64,000 nucleotides of DNA from positions 4,660,243 to 4,724,242 of the forward strand of contig CP093829.1 of assembly GCA_033063855.1 (NCBI GenBank), written 5' to 3'. Below the pieces are notes generated by a model that saw nothing but the letters and a program-made list of their open reading frames with translations, ran no database searches and had not been told where the DNA came from. Positions within the stretch are counted from its first letter, which is position 1. Each line of letters starts with the position of its first letter. Positions 36,101 to 48,700 of this stretch are shown piece after piece. The translations under genes were made by a program, and so were the position numbers. This DNA comes from Smittia aterrima. Lineage: Eukaryota; Arthropoda; Insecta; Diptera; Chironomidae.

Positions 36101-39100
36101 TTCTCGTCTTCCTTCGATCGTCGTCGTTGGCGTGTTAGATTGAGATTATTGTCGCCTTAGTTTTTTTTAGTGTGAGAAGAGAGAGAAAACGATTATGAAA
36201 AATTTATTAACGAAACATTTTTTTTACGGTAAAAGTCTCATTAAAGTTGGACTTCCATATTTAACTCAACGGAACACCGTCAAATGTGTGATACGAACAC
36301 GCCTAATTGCATGAAGTTTAGAGGCAGCAGCCTAGAAAGCAGGTTCCCAATAATTCTTTCGCTCTTTCCGCGTCGTCTCGTTTTTATGAGAAGCAGCAAA
36401 AAAAAAATTGTTACATGCACGAGAGGCTCTTGATGAAGCTACTTTGATCCATAGTTTACGAGAACGGTTGATCACAAAAGAAAACAGAGAAAAATAATTG
36501 TCTGACATTCATGTAAGCAGGAGGAGAGAGATACAACAGGTTCATTGCCATCGAATCAAATATATTAAGTATTTTTCTACTCCACCACACCGAGAGAGAG
36601 CTAATACTGCTACTTGACTTGGACGATTAGCGATTTTAATGCGGCGATGTCACTTGTCATGATGAGTGTATCTATCTGCTGTTAACTTCTCTCTTACGTC
36701 GCTTTTTCCCTCTTCAACATCATAAGAGCAACATCAAAGATTTATCGGAGCGCTTCTTGATTGCTGCACAAGGCGAAGGCTTTAAATCATCTTGTAATTG
36801 AAAAGTGACTTCATCAACAATCAAATGACTTAGTCATTATAGAATTTTTCTTCATCCATTATCAATCAAGCGACGAGTATCATCATCATCTTCATCGAAA
36901 GATGCTTAGAAGTCGTTTCGAATGTGTTTACGCATCAACAGAGCAATAAGTCAGATTTAATCAGATTTCAAGGGAAAAATTCGAATCTCAGCCCCGAAAC
37001 CTAAAACATTTAAATCTTTATGTACATTCATCCTGTGAATCCCGCAATGAATAAAATATTTGTTTCTTGTTTATCTCGATGGATTTAAATTCTTTTTTTT
37101 TTTCGAAATACCGATTGACAACAAAACTACAAATCAACGAGTCCACAAGCAACGTGATTGATTTCGACGAACACGCTCTAAAATATTTTAATCGAATCGA
37201 TTTTAATCATTTTTCTTTTTATTTCATTTTATCATTGAGGACAGTCGAGATTTACTTTTCTAGCGAGACAATACTTGCTGCGACTCGGCTCGTGTTACCG
37301 TTCATTTTCCGCTCGTGAAATTAAAATATTTTCTGAAAATATTCTGAATTCAAGATTAACATTCTCCCGGCCGACCATTTATTCAATGACATTGCGTGTT
37401 GCTGTGAGATGAAAAAAAAAGTATTCTTGTTATACAAATTAAAGAATTCAAAAGAAACGCGTGTGCACTCTCATTATCTTTGTTAAGAAGAGAAGTCGTG
37501 GACTTGAAGTTCTTGCCTTCTCTCGATGTGAATGTTGCGACTAGGTGTTCATAGTAAAGTAAATAAATTCTCTTGCAGCACCTTATCGGGAGTCCCTTGA
37601 AGTTGACCGACAGCATGCAAAAAAAAAATATATAAAACTAAAGCTACTCGATTACCATAAATTTCATCGCGCGGATCGCTCAGCAGATTCATGAACATGA
37701 GAATTTGTATCAGCGGTTGATATGGAATGTTGGTAATGAACACTTATGCATTTATGGAAGTCAAATTGACTCTTTGAAACCAGTCGCGATTCTTCATTAA
37801 TTTATCTTTGACACCTCAAGCGACATTCGCTTTGCTCAAGCAGCGACATAAAATAATTTTGAATGTTAACAATCTCTTGAGATTGCATTTTGCATCTTCT
37901 CTCTCTCTCGCTTTTTTCTGGGTGTTTTTTTCTTTCCGCTGCTTCAGTGAGATCTTCTCGATTAAGAAACGAGCTTGTAGCAATATCGTGAATCTATTTC
38001 TTCGATTAAAAATGTGTAACTGAACGATGGCAGATTAGAGAGTCCAAGCATAAAATGAGAGTCCGTAAAAGGCGATCGAACTTACATAATCGATGATCGC
38101 TACGGAATCAAATCTCTCTTTCTCTTTTATCAGCCGTGAAAATTGAATTCAACTGTGTGAATCATTGATCCCAGTGGATCTTAAAGCCTTTTTGCTGTAT
38201 TTCGCTTTAAGGGTAAATTGATTGCCTATGAAATCTCCGACTGTGGTCTTTGACTTTCATTGAAAAGCGTACCACGTGAAGAAAACGACGGAACGATTAA
38301 ATTTAAAACAGCCGTGGCAGAGCGGCAATTGCACAATGTTATCATCGATGAATTGGCTACATTAGCAGTTAGTTATTGAGAAATATAGACTTAGAGCAGG
38401 AACAACATGCGCGAGTGCTGAAAAAAATGGAAATTATATTTTTTTTCCTCTTCTTCCTCGAGAGAGCTCGACGCGACGACTGAAAGAGTTTGCGTGGAGC
38501 AGGAAAACACAAAAAAAAACGAAATTTTTGTCAACGCAATTCAATGCGATTTTATTTAAAAACCGTGTTACATTTCATTTCATCCATGTTCGATTCATTA
38601 ACGAAGTATGTGCAGCATTTTCGATGGATTTCAATTTGTTTCATGATTGCCAAGAATTTCTGTTTACGATGCATTTGCATTTTCCCTTTTTTGCATGTTT
38701 GTTTTTTCGGTCAAAACGCTCTCTTATTCGTTCGTTTCGCGGTGATTCGACAAGAAGAGAGTTACAGAAAGTTCAAAAAACAATATTTATAAATATTTTG
38801 ATCAGATTACGAAGACATGAAAGCAGGTGATTTCTGAAACAGATTCTTGTGCATTATTTGCATAAATCGGAGAGTTTTTTTTTTAATTTTCGTCTTGATC
38901 GAAGTGAAGAGTTAAGCCTCTGTGGAACATTCCTTGACTTTCGCTTATTAATGTCGGGTAATGAAATTAAGAAATTTCTTTTTAAAATATCCGTAAATTG
39001 AAAGAGTGAGTTTTTGTTCGACTGTTACTCTCGCAGTGATTGATGCGAGAACGAACAAAGAAAGTTTAATATATTTTCTTTTGTGGAGCTTGCACTTTAT

Positions 39101-39212
39101 TTATTTTGCTAAATCACCGAGTCTTTCGCAAATAATGACCTTGCCGAGCATCGAGGTGGGTTAAATTGAATTGGACGAGAGAAATTTAAGAAATAAAAAT
39201 GTTTTGAGATTT
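27102..39212. other. 12 kb gene desert between the Ance-like and escargot-like genes
   Basis: No supported protein gene. The longest open frames (for example 131 codons on the minus strand at 30441-30836) are biased by low-complexity AT sequence, have no motif and no second exon. A short AGC repeat lies at 34921-34936. The position downstream of a Snail-family developmental gene makes dispersed enhancers plausible, but nothing here proves them. Confidence 0.45.
34921..34936. repeat. (AGC)5 trinucleotide repeat
   Basis: Five perfect AGC units in non-coding sequence. Confidence 0.6.
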
Positions 39213-39213
39213 A

Positions 39214-39445
39214 AGAAGCAGTTTTAGCTAAATATGAAGTGCAGTAGGCGAAGGCTTAGTTGAAATTGTGAAAGCTAATTTTTAATGCGCAAGAGCTTGG
39301 GTTCGAATCCCAGAAAAATTGTCTAAAACTAACTTCACAGGAATTGTCTTTATTTTTTTTATTGAAACATTTCAAATTTAAACAAAGTTGCTTTGTAATG
39401 GTTTTTGTTTTTACTTAATTCTCTTTTCAATTCCGTTTTACTTTT
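39214..39445 (+). repeat. tRNA-like repeat, unit 1 of 3
   Basis: The unit begins AGAAGCAGTTTTAGC. It has a B box GGTTCGAATCC at 39300-39310 and a degenerate A box (AGGCTTAGTTG, first T lost) about 48 bases before it. After the B box come a T-run and a 36-base element with an ACAAAG-TTG-CTTTGT hairpin that recurs in unit 2. The cloverleaf does not pair, so this is a tRNA-derived element rather than a working tRNA. Confidence 0.6.
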
Positions 39446-39654
39446 AGAAGCCAATTTAGCAATTAAGGAAGTGCAATTGGGAATAGTTTAGTTGATAGAG
39501 AGAAGGTCAATTTTAAATGCGAAAGAGCTTGGCTTGGGTTCGAATCCCAGCAAAGTTGTTCCTGAAGGTCTTGAAATTTTTTTTTGTTCATTGAAACGTT
39601 TCAAATTTAAACAAAGTTGCTTTGTAATGGTTTTTTCAATTCAATTTTACTTTA
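39446..39654 (+). repeat. tRNA-like repeat, unit 2 of 3
   Basis: A perfect A box TAGTTTAGTTG (39484-39494) matches TRGYNNARNNG. The B box GGTTCGAATCC is at 39537-39547. The head AGAAGCCAATTTAGCA and the tail hairpin element repeat those of its neighbours. The unit is head-to-tail with units 1 and 3. Confidence 0.65.
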
Positions 39655-39765
39655 AGAAGCCAATTTAGCAGATTAGGAAGTGCAGTTGGGAATGGTTTAG
39701 TTGGTAGAGAGAAGGTCAATTTTGAATGACGAAGAGACGAGGTTCGAATCCTCAATATGACAGAA
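39655..39765 (+). repeat. tRNA-like repeat, unit 3 of 3 (tail missing)
   Basis: A perfect A box TGGTTTAGTTG (39693-39703) and a B box GGTTCGAATCC (39741-39751) are spaced as in a tRNA. The T-stem GAGG/CCTC can pair, but acceptor and D stems do not. The tail element present in units 1 and 2 is absent. Confidence 0.65.
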
Positions 39766-40871
39766 AAAGTTTTGATTTCGTTGACGTTTACCCTTTTTTG
39801 TTAAATTTGTCATAAAACAATTTTTTTGTTTTACTAAACATTCCACGTTTAATTTTCCATTAATCTCAAATCCGCTATAAATCGCCGAAAGAGAAAAGAC
39901 TTCAATGATTGAAAAGCGACGAACGCCGTAATTTTCTTCTAAGTATCCGCCCGAGAGGAAATTGAAATCGAGCGCCGTATCACAAGCTATAATTAAATGT
40001 GAAGATTTTTTAAAGAGCCCTGGCCATCAAAACTCTCTCGAGAAAGCAAAGACATGAAGATACGATACGGTAAAACAAACAAGAGTTTTAAAGCCCAATT
40101 TTGAACTGAGGCCTATAATTTCAGTAATAAAAATTTCACATGTGGACAAAATCGTTTCTTCTACTGGAATATAAAAATACCAAGAATTTAAGGAATAAAA
40201 AATAATGTGTTTTAAAGAACATAACAACAAGCGAAGAGAAGAGCGAAGATGGGGAATAACGAAATAAGAGAACAACAAGGAACAAAGGTTTAAATGTAGT
40301 TCACTGACACATATTTTCTGCTTCTCTTCAGAACTTTATGAAATGATGAGTCGTGAGGTTTCAGGTAACGATCGTTGTCCCACCATCTGGAAGTTTTTTT
40401 TAACTGAAATGCAGAGCGGAGCACCCAATGAATTTCCATTCATTAAAGTTAATGTGAAGGGGACCTGAAATAATTTTTTTCTCTTTGGAATGAAAATATC
40501 AAAATATTTTTTTTAAACGCTGAATTTTTTATTTTTCATCAGAAAATATTCAATTTTTCTTTTATTCTTAAAAATAGACAAACAAGAAATATATTAATTT
40601 TTTTCATCTTAATTATCTAAACGAATCCTAACGAATGCAATGATTTCATTTTTTGTGATGTGTGGTTTGTGTCTTTCTTTATACAAAAATGTCTTTTGAT
40701 GGCAGTGAATGAGAGCCTTCATGTGCTTCTTTACTTTAAGGCACAATCATCATGAAAGTTCGGAATTGATGTTGATTGATTTTTACAATTTACAAACTTT
40801 TCTTTTTTTGAGATCTCCAATCAAATGGATTTTTTTTCTTCGGAAACTTATCAAACTAATTCCTGACTAGT
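39766..40871. other. Intergenic region downstream of the escargot-like gene
   Basis: No gene seen. It is AT-rich with many poly-T tracts between 40460 and 40830, and is reached before the likely 3' end of the minus-strand Snail-family gene. Confidence 0.4.
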
Positions 40872-40877
40872 TTTATT
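40872..40877 (-). terminator. Candidate polyadenylation signal of the escargot-like gene
   Basis: AATAAA on the minus strand about 310 bases beyond the stop codon at 41189. Confidence 0.35.
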
Positions 40878-41188
40878 CACTATAACTTCAAATCTCTTAA
40901 TCGTAAAAGACACAAAATAAATTAACTTAAACGACGAAGATGAAAAAAATCTAAGATTATTTAAAAATAGCAAAACGAAATAAAAGGAATTCAAGAAAAT
41001 CCTTGAAAATTTTGGTAGTTTTAGCGAAGTGAGTCGTTTGGAACGCTCAATTATTTTTTCAATTTTGTTGGCAAACACAATTTTCTTTTTTGTCGAAACA
41101 CGGTGGAATTTTTTTAATCAGTCTTTTTGTGAATTTTTTATGGTCACTGCAAGGCACAGATTTAACTTTTTTTTTTGTTGTGATATTC

Positions 41189-42726
41189 TTAATACACTTG
41201 AATATTTTTTGCAGGCACAATTTGATTCGAGAAACCACTTGGATCTTGAATTTGAAGTCCTGGGCATCCACTGTCGTTGTGTTTGGTGAGAAGTGACATT
41301 CTTGAGAAGGTTTTACTACACGAAGTGCAAGAATATTTTTTGATGTCTGAATGCGTTTGTAAATGAGCTCGAAGGTTTGAGCGATCAGCGAATGCACGAT
41401 GGCAATGATTGCAACTGAATGGTTTCTCTCCAGTGTGAGTTCGGATGTGTCCTTGAAGTAGCCACGGTCTCGAGAATGCTTTTCCGCAAAGGTGGCACTT
41501 GCAAGGAAGCGTGTGAGTTCTGATGTGCATTTTAAGAGCTCCAGTCGATGCATAAGCTTTTCCACACTCGGTACATGTCACCGTCTTCTGAACTTGATTA
41601 CTTTCATTTGCGGCACAATGGAATTGTTGATGCTTTGAAAGTCCGGAGTATGTCGAGTATGATTTTCCACAGTCAGGGCATTGGTATCTTGGTGGAGTCG
41701 AAGACTTTTCACTCTTCTCTGACTTGATAACTTTTTGAATGTTTGAGTTTGACGTTGACTTCTCCATGAGCACTGAGATTGAGTAATTGGCTGGTAAATC
41801 TTCCATCCGCGTGCATGGTGGAGAGATCGAACGCATTGAAGCGTTTGAAGACGATGCAAATGAATTGTACGATGCATGGCTGGACGTTGGCGATAATGAA
41901 GATTGATCGACGTGTAATAAATTGTTATGATGATGGTGATTTAATTGATATGGCATGTAACGGTGTTGACTATAAGTTTCAGTTGCCTTCAGAGCGCTTC
42001 CTCTGCGGTATTCCGATGTAACGTATGGTTGAATGAAAACTGGTGCTGGTGGTGAAACGGATGAGTCGCGGATGTTTCGGCTCGACATGTATGAAGGTGG
42101 CGATAGAGATGAGTCTCTCACTGGTGAGATTTGGTGATGATACAATCGACTGTAAGCCTCATTTGGTGGATAAGGGAATCCTGGGAAGCCAATGTAGTTT
42201 GGGTAAGGGTTGGGTGAGTTTACTGGCTTATGCCATAATGAAGGGTTTGTGAAGTTTAATGGTTCAACTGGCGAAGCGATTGGAGATGAAGCGGGTGAAA
42301 CGTCTTGTTTGATCGTATGCAAATTGAGCGGTGCACTTATTGGCGACTTGGGAATGGAATAATCGAATGTTGTTTCTTGAGGCTGTGGCGAAGCTAATCT
42401 GATTTCTTCGACTGCCTTTTTCGTCTCATTCTCGACTTTTAATGATGGAACTTTGCCAGTACGAAGCATTAAGTCTTCTGGCTTTGTGCTCAGGTTTTCT
42501 GGTTCCATTTCGCAGTCCGATTCTGTTGAAATAAAATAATTTTTATTAGTTTGCGTTTTTTTAAAAAATATAAAAATTCCAAAAATGGAAATTCTTTGCT
42601 AATAGCAAAATTAGTTTTCTTAATGAAAAAAATCTTAAGTCGACAATTACCTTCTTTGACGAAGAAAACTGGTCGCTTCTTAAGCGGGCAATGGCTGTAA
42701 TTCTTCTGCATGATTGATGTTGGCAT
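41189..42726 (-). CDS. esg: Escargot-like Snail-family C2H2 zinc-finger repressor
   Basis: Two exons on the minus strand (42726-42651 and 42522-41189, phase-1 intron of 128 bases) give 469 residues, close to Drosophila Escargot. The N-terminus has KNYSHCPLKKRP, the Snail-family box. PENLS at 33-37 resembles the PxDLS CtBP-recruiting motif. A long Ser/Pro/His-rich middle carries SRDSSLSPPS-type repeats and a His tract. Five C2H2 fingers run from about residue 305: YQCPDCGKSYSTYSGL first, then the four typical Snail fingers, the last ending HNDSGCPG as in Escargot. Escargot is a nuclear repressor that maintains diploid imaginal and intestinal progenitor cells and acts in neuroblasts. It faces the other Snail-family gene and shares its intron position and phase. 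Worniu is the main alternative identity; family membership is certain. Confidence 0.93.
41345..41555 (-). repeat. 211-base identity block shared with 2151-2361, copy in the escargot-like gene
   Basis: Partner of the block at 2151-2361, in the opposite orientation and 39 kb away. Differences resume at 41344 and 41556. Confidence 0.95.
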
Positions 42727-45700
42727 TCCTTTTTATCCAAATTTCAATATTTCACAGAAATGTTTATTCTCTTTTTTCGGTTTTAATAATCCTCAGATTT
42801 ATTTTTTACAAAAACTTTTCACGATTCTTTTCTGATATTTTATTTTATTATTTTTTGTTCTTTAACTTCACAAATATCTTTTTTGCTTTTCGTTTATATT
42901 TTTTTTTTTCGATTTGTTTCTTCTTCCTCGTTGCAAAGGAAATGAAATAAAATGAAACTAAATGTTTAAATCACTTCGAACAGAACTGCAAGAAGTTACC
43001 ACGGATAAGGTTTACGATGGAATAAAATTCCTTTCGAGAGAGCTTGATATTTATAGGCCGATGTTGAGAGAGACTTCATCCGAGCACCTGGCCTGGAAGT
43101 ATCAGCAATTCACTGACTGTATTAGTGCTCGCACGTGCCGCTTGAGAGAGAAATATCTTTTATGAGCCAATCGCTATGTTACGATCCATGCACCCCACTA
43201 TGGCATAGGCGTGTCTTCGTCGTCTTTCGTGCTCTCAGAGAGCGCAGGTGTTCGGGTCTCAACTTCGCTCGTGAGCTAGTGAACTTATTGGAAGGAAACT
43301 GGAAATGGTGCAATATGAAATACGAACAGTCGATCAAAACAAAGACGAGAAAAGCAAAGAGAGTTGGAATCGTGAGGTTTGTGAGCGAGAAAATGTGTAA
43401 GAAAAAAAAGCAAAGAATGGTTCGGATATAAAATTAATATTGTTCATAATGCACCAGAGCAACATAGCGAGCTCGGCTCGCGCGCTTACATTATGCACAA
43501 ACAGGTTTTTGCTTTTCCGCTGCTGCTTTATTTTTGTGATTTTTATTCAGATTACGCTCCTTTTCACGGTTTGCGTCGTTTATATTTCTTTCCAGTCGTA
43601 CGAGTTGGTCAAGTAAAGTGACGATTAAGAAATCGAATGCGTCGCTTCCTATTTCCGAGTTTGTTCTTTCAAAAAGTTATTTGTGTTTGTACGATGCTAG
43701 CAGCCAACCCCATTTATAAAGTTCGTTACACAAGGCGCATTAAATCTTAAATAATAGAGAAAGAACGGTTTGGTACATTGAAAGACATCGCATCTGCTGT
43801 CACCTTTTTCTCGAGCGTAAGACGAACGTCTTGTCTTGGATTGTTTCGCAACAATTCAGAGAGGGTCACTGATTTTTTTTCTTCAATTTTATTTGTGACT
43901 CTAAGGACGAGCAGATGATACAATTAGTTTAGAGCAGATGAGAGTAACGGAAAGTTTAATGAAAACAAAATAAAAATTTGTGACCTTCGGAAATATTTGA
44001 ACTCTTTTGATTTCTCATTGCGTTATGACGAGAGATATCGCAAAAAGTATTTGCCTGATCGGTAATTTTTTGTTCATCCAAAAATGCATCGGCACGCGAC
44101 AGCTGTGCAATTCTCAAACAAATCGCTCGACCCTCGACGATCAAGAGGAAAAAGACGTTAGAAGCAGCAGCAGCATCAATGCTCACTCAACAGTCGCTCA
44201 ATAAAACAGTGTTCCCTGTTCGAAAAAGTTTTTGCAGGTGGTGGCTTTGCTTTCGAGCATTCAAGTACAAATTACTTTGCAAGGGCTTCATTTTAATCTG
44301 AATTCAAATTCTAGCTTTAAAGTGAATCTCGTTTGCGAACCCTCATTTAATAATTTGTTCGACTCACTACAATAAAAAAGATTCAGATTAAATCTGATGC
44401 TGTTTGTTAAATTACAGTTTAGAGCTCGGAATTTTTTTCAGGGCAAGGAAACGTGCACATGCCTTGACTGACTTGGTTTACAGTTTTTACTTTACCGTTT
44501 AATGATGAATCGAATTGAATCCCTTTTCTTGATGAAACAGCAAAGCTATGACAGGTCACAGTTATCTCCGAATTCAAATGATCGAGCATCGATCGTCTCC
44601 AGCGAGACAAACAAATTTAGAGAAACTTGCGGTGTCTAAAGCATGTGCGGCAGATAAATTTGAAACCACATCGCGCTCGAGCACATAAATTTCGTGACAA
44701 TTCAATTTCTAAATAAACATTGTCATCGCCGCAAAGACGAAACATTGAAAAGCCATTTTGTCTGGAAATATTTTGACAGAAATCTTTATGGAAATTGGGG
44801 GATCGTCGCAGGCAACAAATTGACGTGAATTTAAAACGACGAAAAGGTATTTTAATTTATTATTGGAAATGGAAATAGAATTTTACTTCTCTTCCTAACG
44901 ATGAGAACTGAAATCGAGAGCTAACGAAAAAAATAGGAAATAACGTCGACGATCCATGTGTTGGAAAGGTTAAGCTTGAATTTCCCATGGATAGTTCGCA
45001 CGTAACAATCGGAAATTTCTGTGATTCCACATGGTCGGTGACGATGATGGGAAAGACTGGGAAATCAGGAGAATCCTCCGAAAGGTAGAAGAGGAATTCA
45101 TTAAACATAATGTAATCATAAAACAAAATGCTAAAATCGTCGATGCACATCTGCGAAGAGAGATTTCTGTTATCGCTCGGCCCAAACGGAATTCCCAACG
45201 TTTTCATATCCTGACGCTGACTCATTAATTCTTGTTTTTCCTTCTGCTTTGTCCCTGGCTTTTGTAGCAGTCGCAATAGCTTTCGGAAATATATCTGGGG
45301 AATGTCCCAAAACCTGGAAGAAGAGAGAGCATATTACAATAAATATCTGGCGCTTCGGAATAAACTATCGTCAAAGTCGTAAAAGATGCAAATAATTTTT
45401 GGTCTTTGTTTCATTCAGCACATGGCTAGGATCATTCTTTGCTTGAGGTTACTGCTTAAAAAGCTAAAAGGCGCCTAAGGTGTGAGAACTTCGATTGTGG
45501 AAATTTTTGCCGGAAATTTTTTTCAGGAACAACATTTTGACGCCAGATGCTTTCGCACATTAAGAGTGTGAAGAATCTTGTTTGTTTTCACACAAAATGC
45601 AATTAAATCTGCTTGCCGGAACCTTAAAGGTATTGGAATAATGAGTTTTGTAGAGAAATCTGGCCGCCAGAAGTTTGCCAAACTTGATTCTCCTTTCGCC

Positions 45701-48700
45701 TTCGGGCACATTTTCGAGGAAATCGTGTGAAAAGTTCCTTCGAAGTTCCGTCCGTAAAAAAACAAAAGACAACGATACCTAGAAGTTCTTCTTCCCAGCA
45801 ATTAACAATCTCACTCGTTCATGGTTCTTCACTTATCAAAAATCTTCTCGACGAACAATGAGAAGCGAATTGCGGTTTTTAGCTCAAACATTTCATTCTT
45901 CACCTTAATCTCTTCTGCATAGTTTTAATGGATCTTACGTAAGTTACATTCAAGTCAATCCAAGCGAAAAGTGTTGAAAGATGCCGACACGAAGGCTGCG
46001 AGAAGAAGGAGAATCTTCTCTTTGTGTGTCATCTTTATTCTTTGCTCCGTGCTTTCTGATCTCGATCGGAAAACCTCAAAAAACCAATAATTCATAAAGT
46101 TTCTCTTTTTCGCAATAAAAAAAATTCTTTTTGAGGATTTTATTTTTTTTCTTCCACAAAGATTTATGCGCTTGCATTTTTGTTTATTCCTCTTCAGTGT
46201 CGGTGTAGATCTGAGCGATGAAATGTCATTATTGCGATGATTGAAGAAACTACACACGTAACAAAACAGATCAGATCGTTTGCTTTTGCGCTCAACTGGC
46301 TAATGCAAACAAGTGTGCAAAACAATTTTTTTTTGTCGGCAACGATCGTCTAAGAATAATAATGAACGGTGAATTATTTTTAGCGTCAATGGGATTAGTT
46401 TGGTGATGATGGATGGGTAGAAAAGAGAAGTCAGGAGATTTAAAGTTTTTCGTCTGATCGCTCACTAGTGCAAGCAGGAAATTAAATGAAGCAAACGATT
46501 CGGTTTTATGGAGAAATTAAAATGTTTTGTGTGCAAATATCTTTGCCCGTAATAAAATAAATGCTTTTTCGCCTTTAAAGTTATTTCTTCAGTGAAAATG
46601 GCCGTAAATTAAAAATTCAGTCTTTTGTTAGCCTTCGAGACTTTAAGCTTTGTTCCCCGAGATTCCTTCGCTGATGCATTACAGAAATGAGTCGAAATTA
46701 AATCATTTTCTTGTTTTTTTTTTCGGCGGAATCTTTTACGACTCTTCACATATTGAAGAGCGTCATGACCGTAGCGAAAAAATGTTTTAAGTTTAGTATC
46801 GACGAAGGAAGGTCGTAAACGAACTCCGCGTGCTTTGATGTTGCATTAATCATGTAATCTTCTTAAACTGTAAATGATAATGGATTATCATGAACAGAGC
46901 GAATGCCATAAATTTCATTTGCAAATTTTCACTTTGCCTCCAAAAAGTTTTAATGACTTTCTGCCAGCAAGTTCTTCTGGCGAAAGAAAAAACATTAAAA
47001 ACTCAAAACGAAGAGGATTGCATGATGTGCACTGTGATCGCGCGAAACTGTATTCAGTTCATTTCGCCATCAATTTATGACTTAATCTCTGTTTATTGAG
47101 CATATTTTATCAAATCAAAAAATATTAAAATAAATTCTTTATTTATTGACAATCGTGATATGTTTTATGATAAATTTTCAGATTGTTGTTCTTCTCCTTC
47201 TTCTTGCGGTTCTGCAAAACAAAAATGTTGAAACAGTTTTGTTGAGTAAATTCGCCGAAATTTAATTCGCAAGAGAGATGAGAAGGAAAAAAAAGTTGAC
47301 GCGGGTCGATGCTGAAACGATCTCATTTCGGATTATAATTTGCCTGGGAATTTGGAAATACCAAAGGCTCCTTATAACGGTTAGCAAGTCACTTGCCGCT
47401 GTAGCAGGTCAGCTTCAAACTAATTTAGGGTTTCCCGTGACATTTAAGCTAATGATTAGGCTTTCAGAAAAAACTAGTCGTCTCCAACTTTCGTTCCATC
47501 CTCTTCGTGAAATCAAATACTTTTTTCGTAAAATCAAAACTCTTTCTCGCACCTGCAAAAATTTGAAAGCCTCTGTTCAACAAAAATCTGCTCGAATGGT
47601 TTGCCATGCTAGTGCCATTGCCAAAACATCACAAAAAGGGTTTTTCGGTTTGGCATTAATTCGAAAAGGGACGAGGATGAAATCAAATCGCAGGTGATAC
47701 ATCGAATCGCAGTTGAGAAACTTAATATTCCCCAGCCATTGAGAATACCATCGCAGGGTGCCATTCACAATCGAAACGAGTGACGCAAAACTAGTTTTTA
47801 GGATCCGAAAAGGGTTCAACTCGATTTCCAGAAAAACAGGTCAACCGCTTTGTTACTGAAATCAAGAATTGCTCATTGCACAAGCACAAAGATTCAAAGC
47901 AAAAAAAGAAGAGAATTCCTGAACGAGACAAATAATCTTCAACGTTTCTTAGATAATGAAATGAAATTGTTGCTCAAGTTTAATTAAGATTAAAAGGAAA
48001 TTTCTTCATTCAAAAGATTATTTGCCGAAAGACTCTTCTTGAGTTTCTAAAAAAAAAATTAAATGTTTTCAGCTGAAGAAGCAAGAAAGCAAAAAGGGAG
48101 ATAAATTGTTGCAAACCGAAAAAGAAGTTTAATGTGTTTTCTCGTTCTACCTTCAGCATCCTCTCGTCTCATCGAAGAGAACACAAGACAAGACTTTGCA
48201 TATATAGGTTTGCATGTAGAGATTTTAATCAGCAAAACAAGAGTATCGGGCAAAAATAAAAACTCAGAGTGAGGTGGATTGGGAGATGAAGAAGAATTTG
48301 CAATGCACAGGTTCATTGTTGGGCTCGAAGATGTTTTGCTTTGAAGGCTTTTGCAAATAATATCGGCACTTCGAATCGCCGACTCTTTAAAATATTTCAT
48401 TTCAAAGAAATCGTCGGGACTCTTTCTTGAAAGAACTTTTTTTTTCGATTCAATCAGGTAAATGAATTTTGCGAAAGCAAAAGAACGAACGAACGTTTGA
48501 CCATAGGTCAACAATAGGTGCTAAAAACTATTATTAACTGGCATTGTTTGAGTCTTTAGAAAGATTGAAATTTATATGCGAGCAGGTTGCAAGTTGCTAC
48601 TTGGAATCGACAGCAGTAAATCTGTCAGACAAGACAAAAACTTTTTAAAGGAAGCGACGCAAATTGAGCTCGCAAACGAAGTTTATAAATAAAACATAAC

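Noticed and set aside
39214..39765. Functional tRNA genes
   Set aside because: A and B boxes are present, but acceptor and D stems cannot form in any unit.
47278..47697. Open frame of 139 codons, plus strand, Lys/Arg-rich
   Set aside because: No recognisable family and no plausible splice partner; basic composition follows local AAA/AGA bias.
48059..48514. Open frame of 151 codons, minus strand
   Set aside because: It begins at a non-ATG codon, has no motif, and no flanking exons support it.
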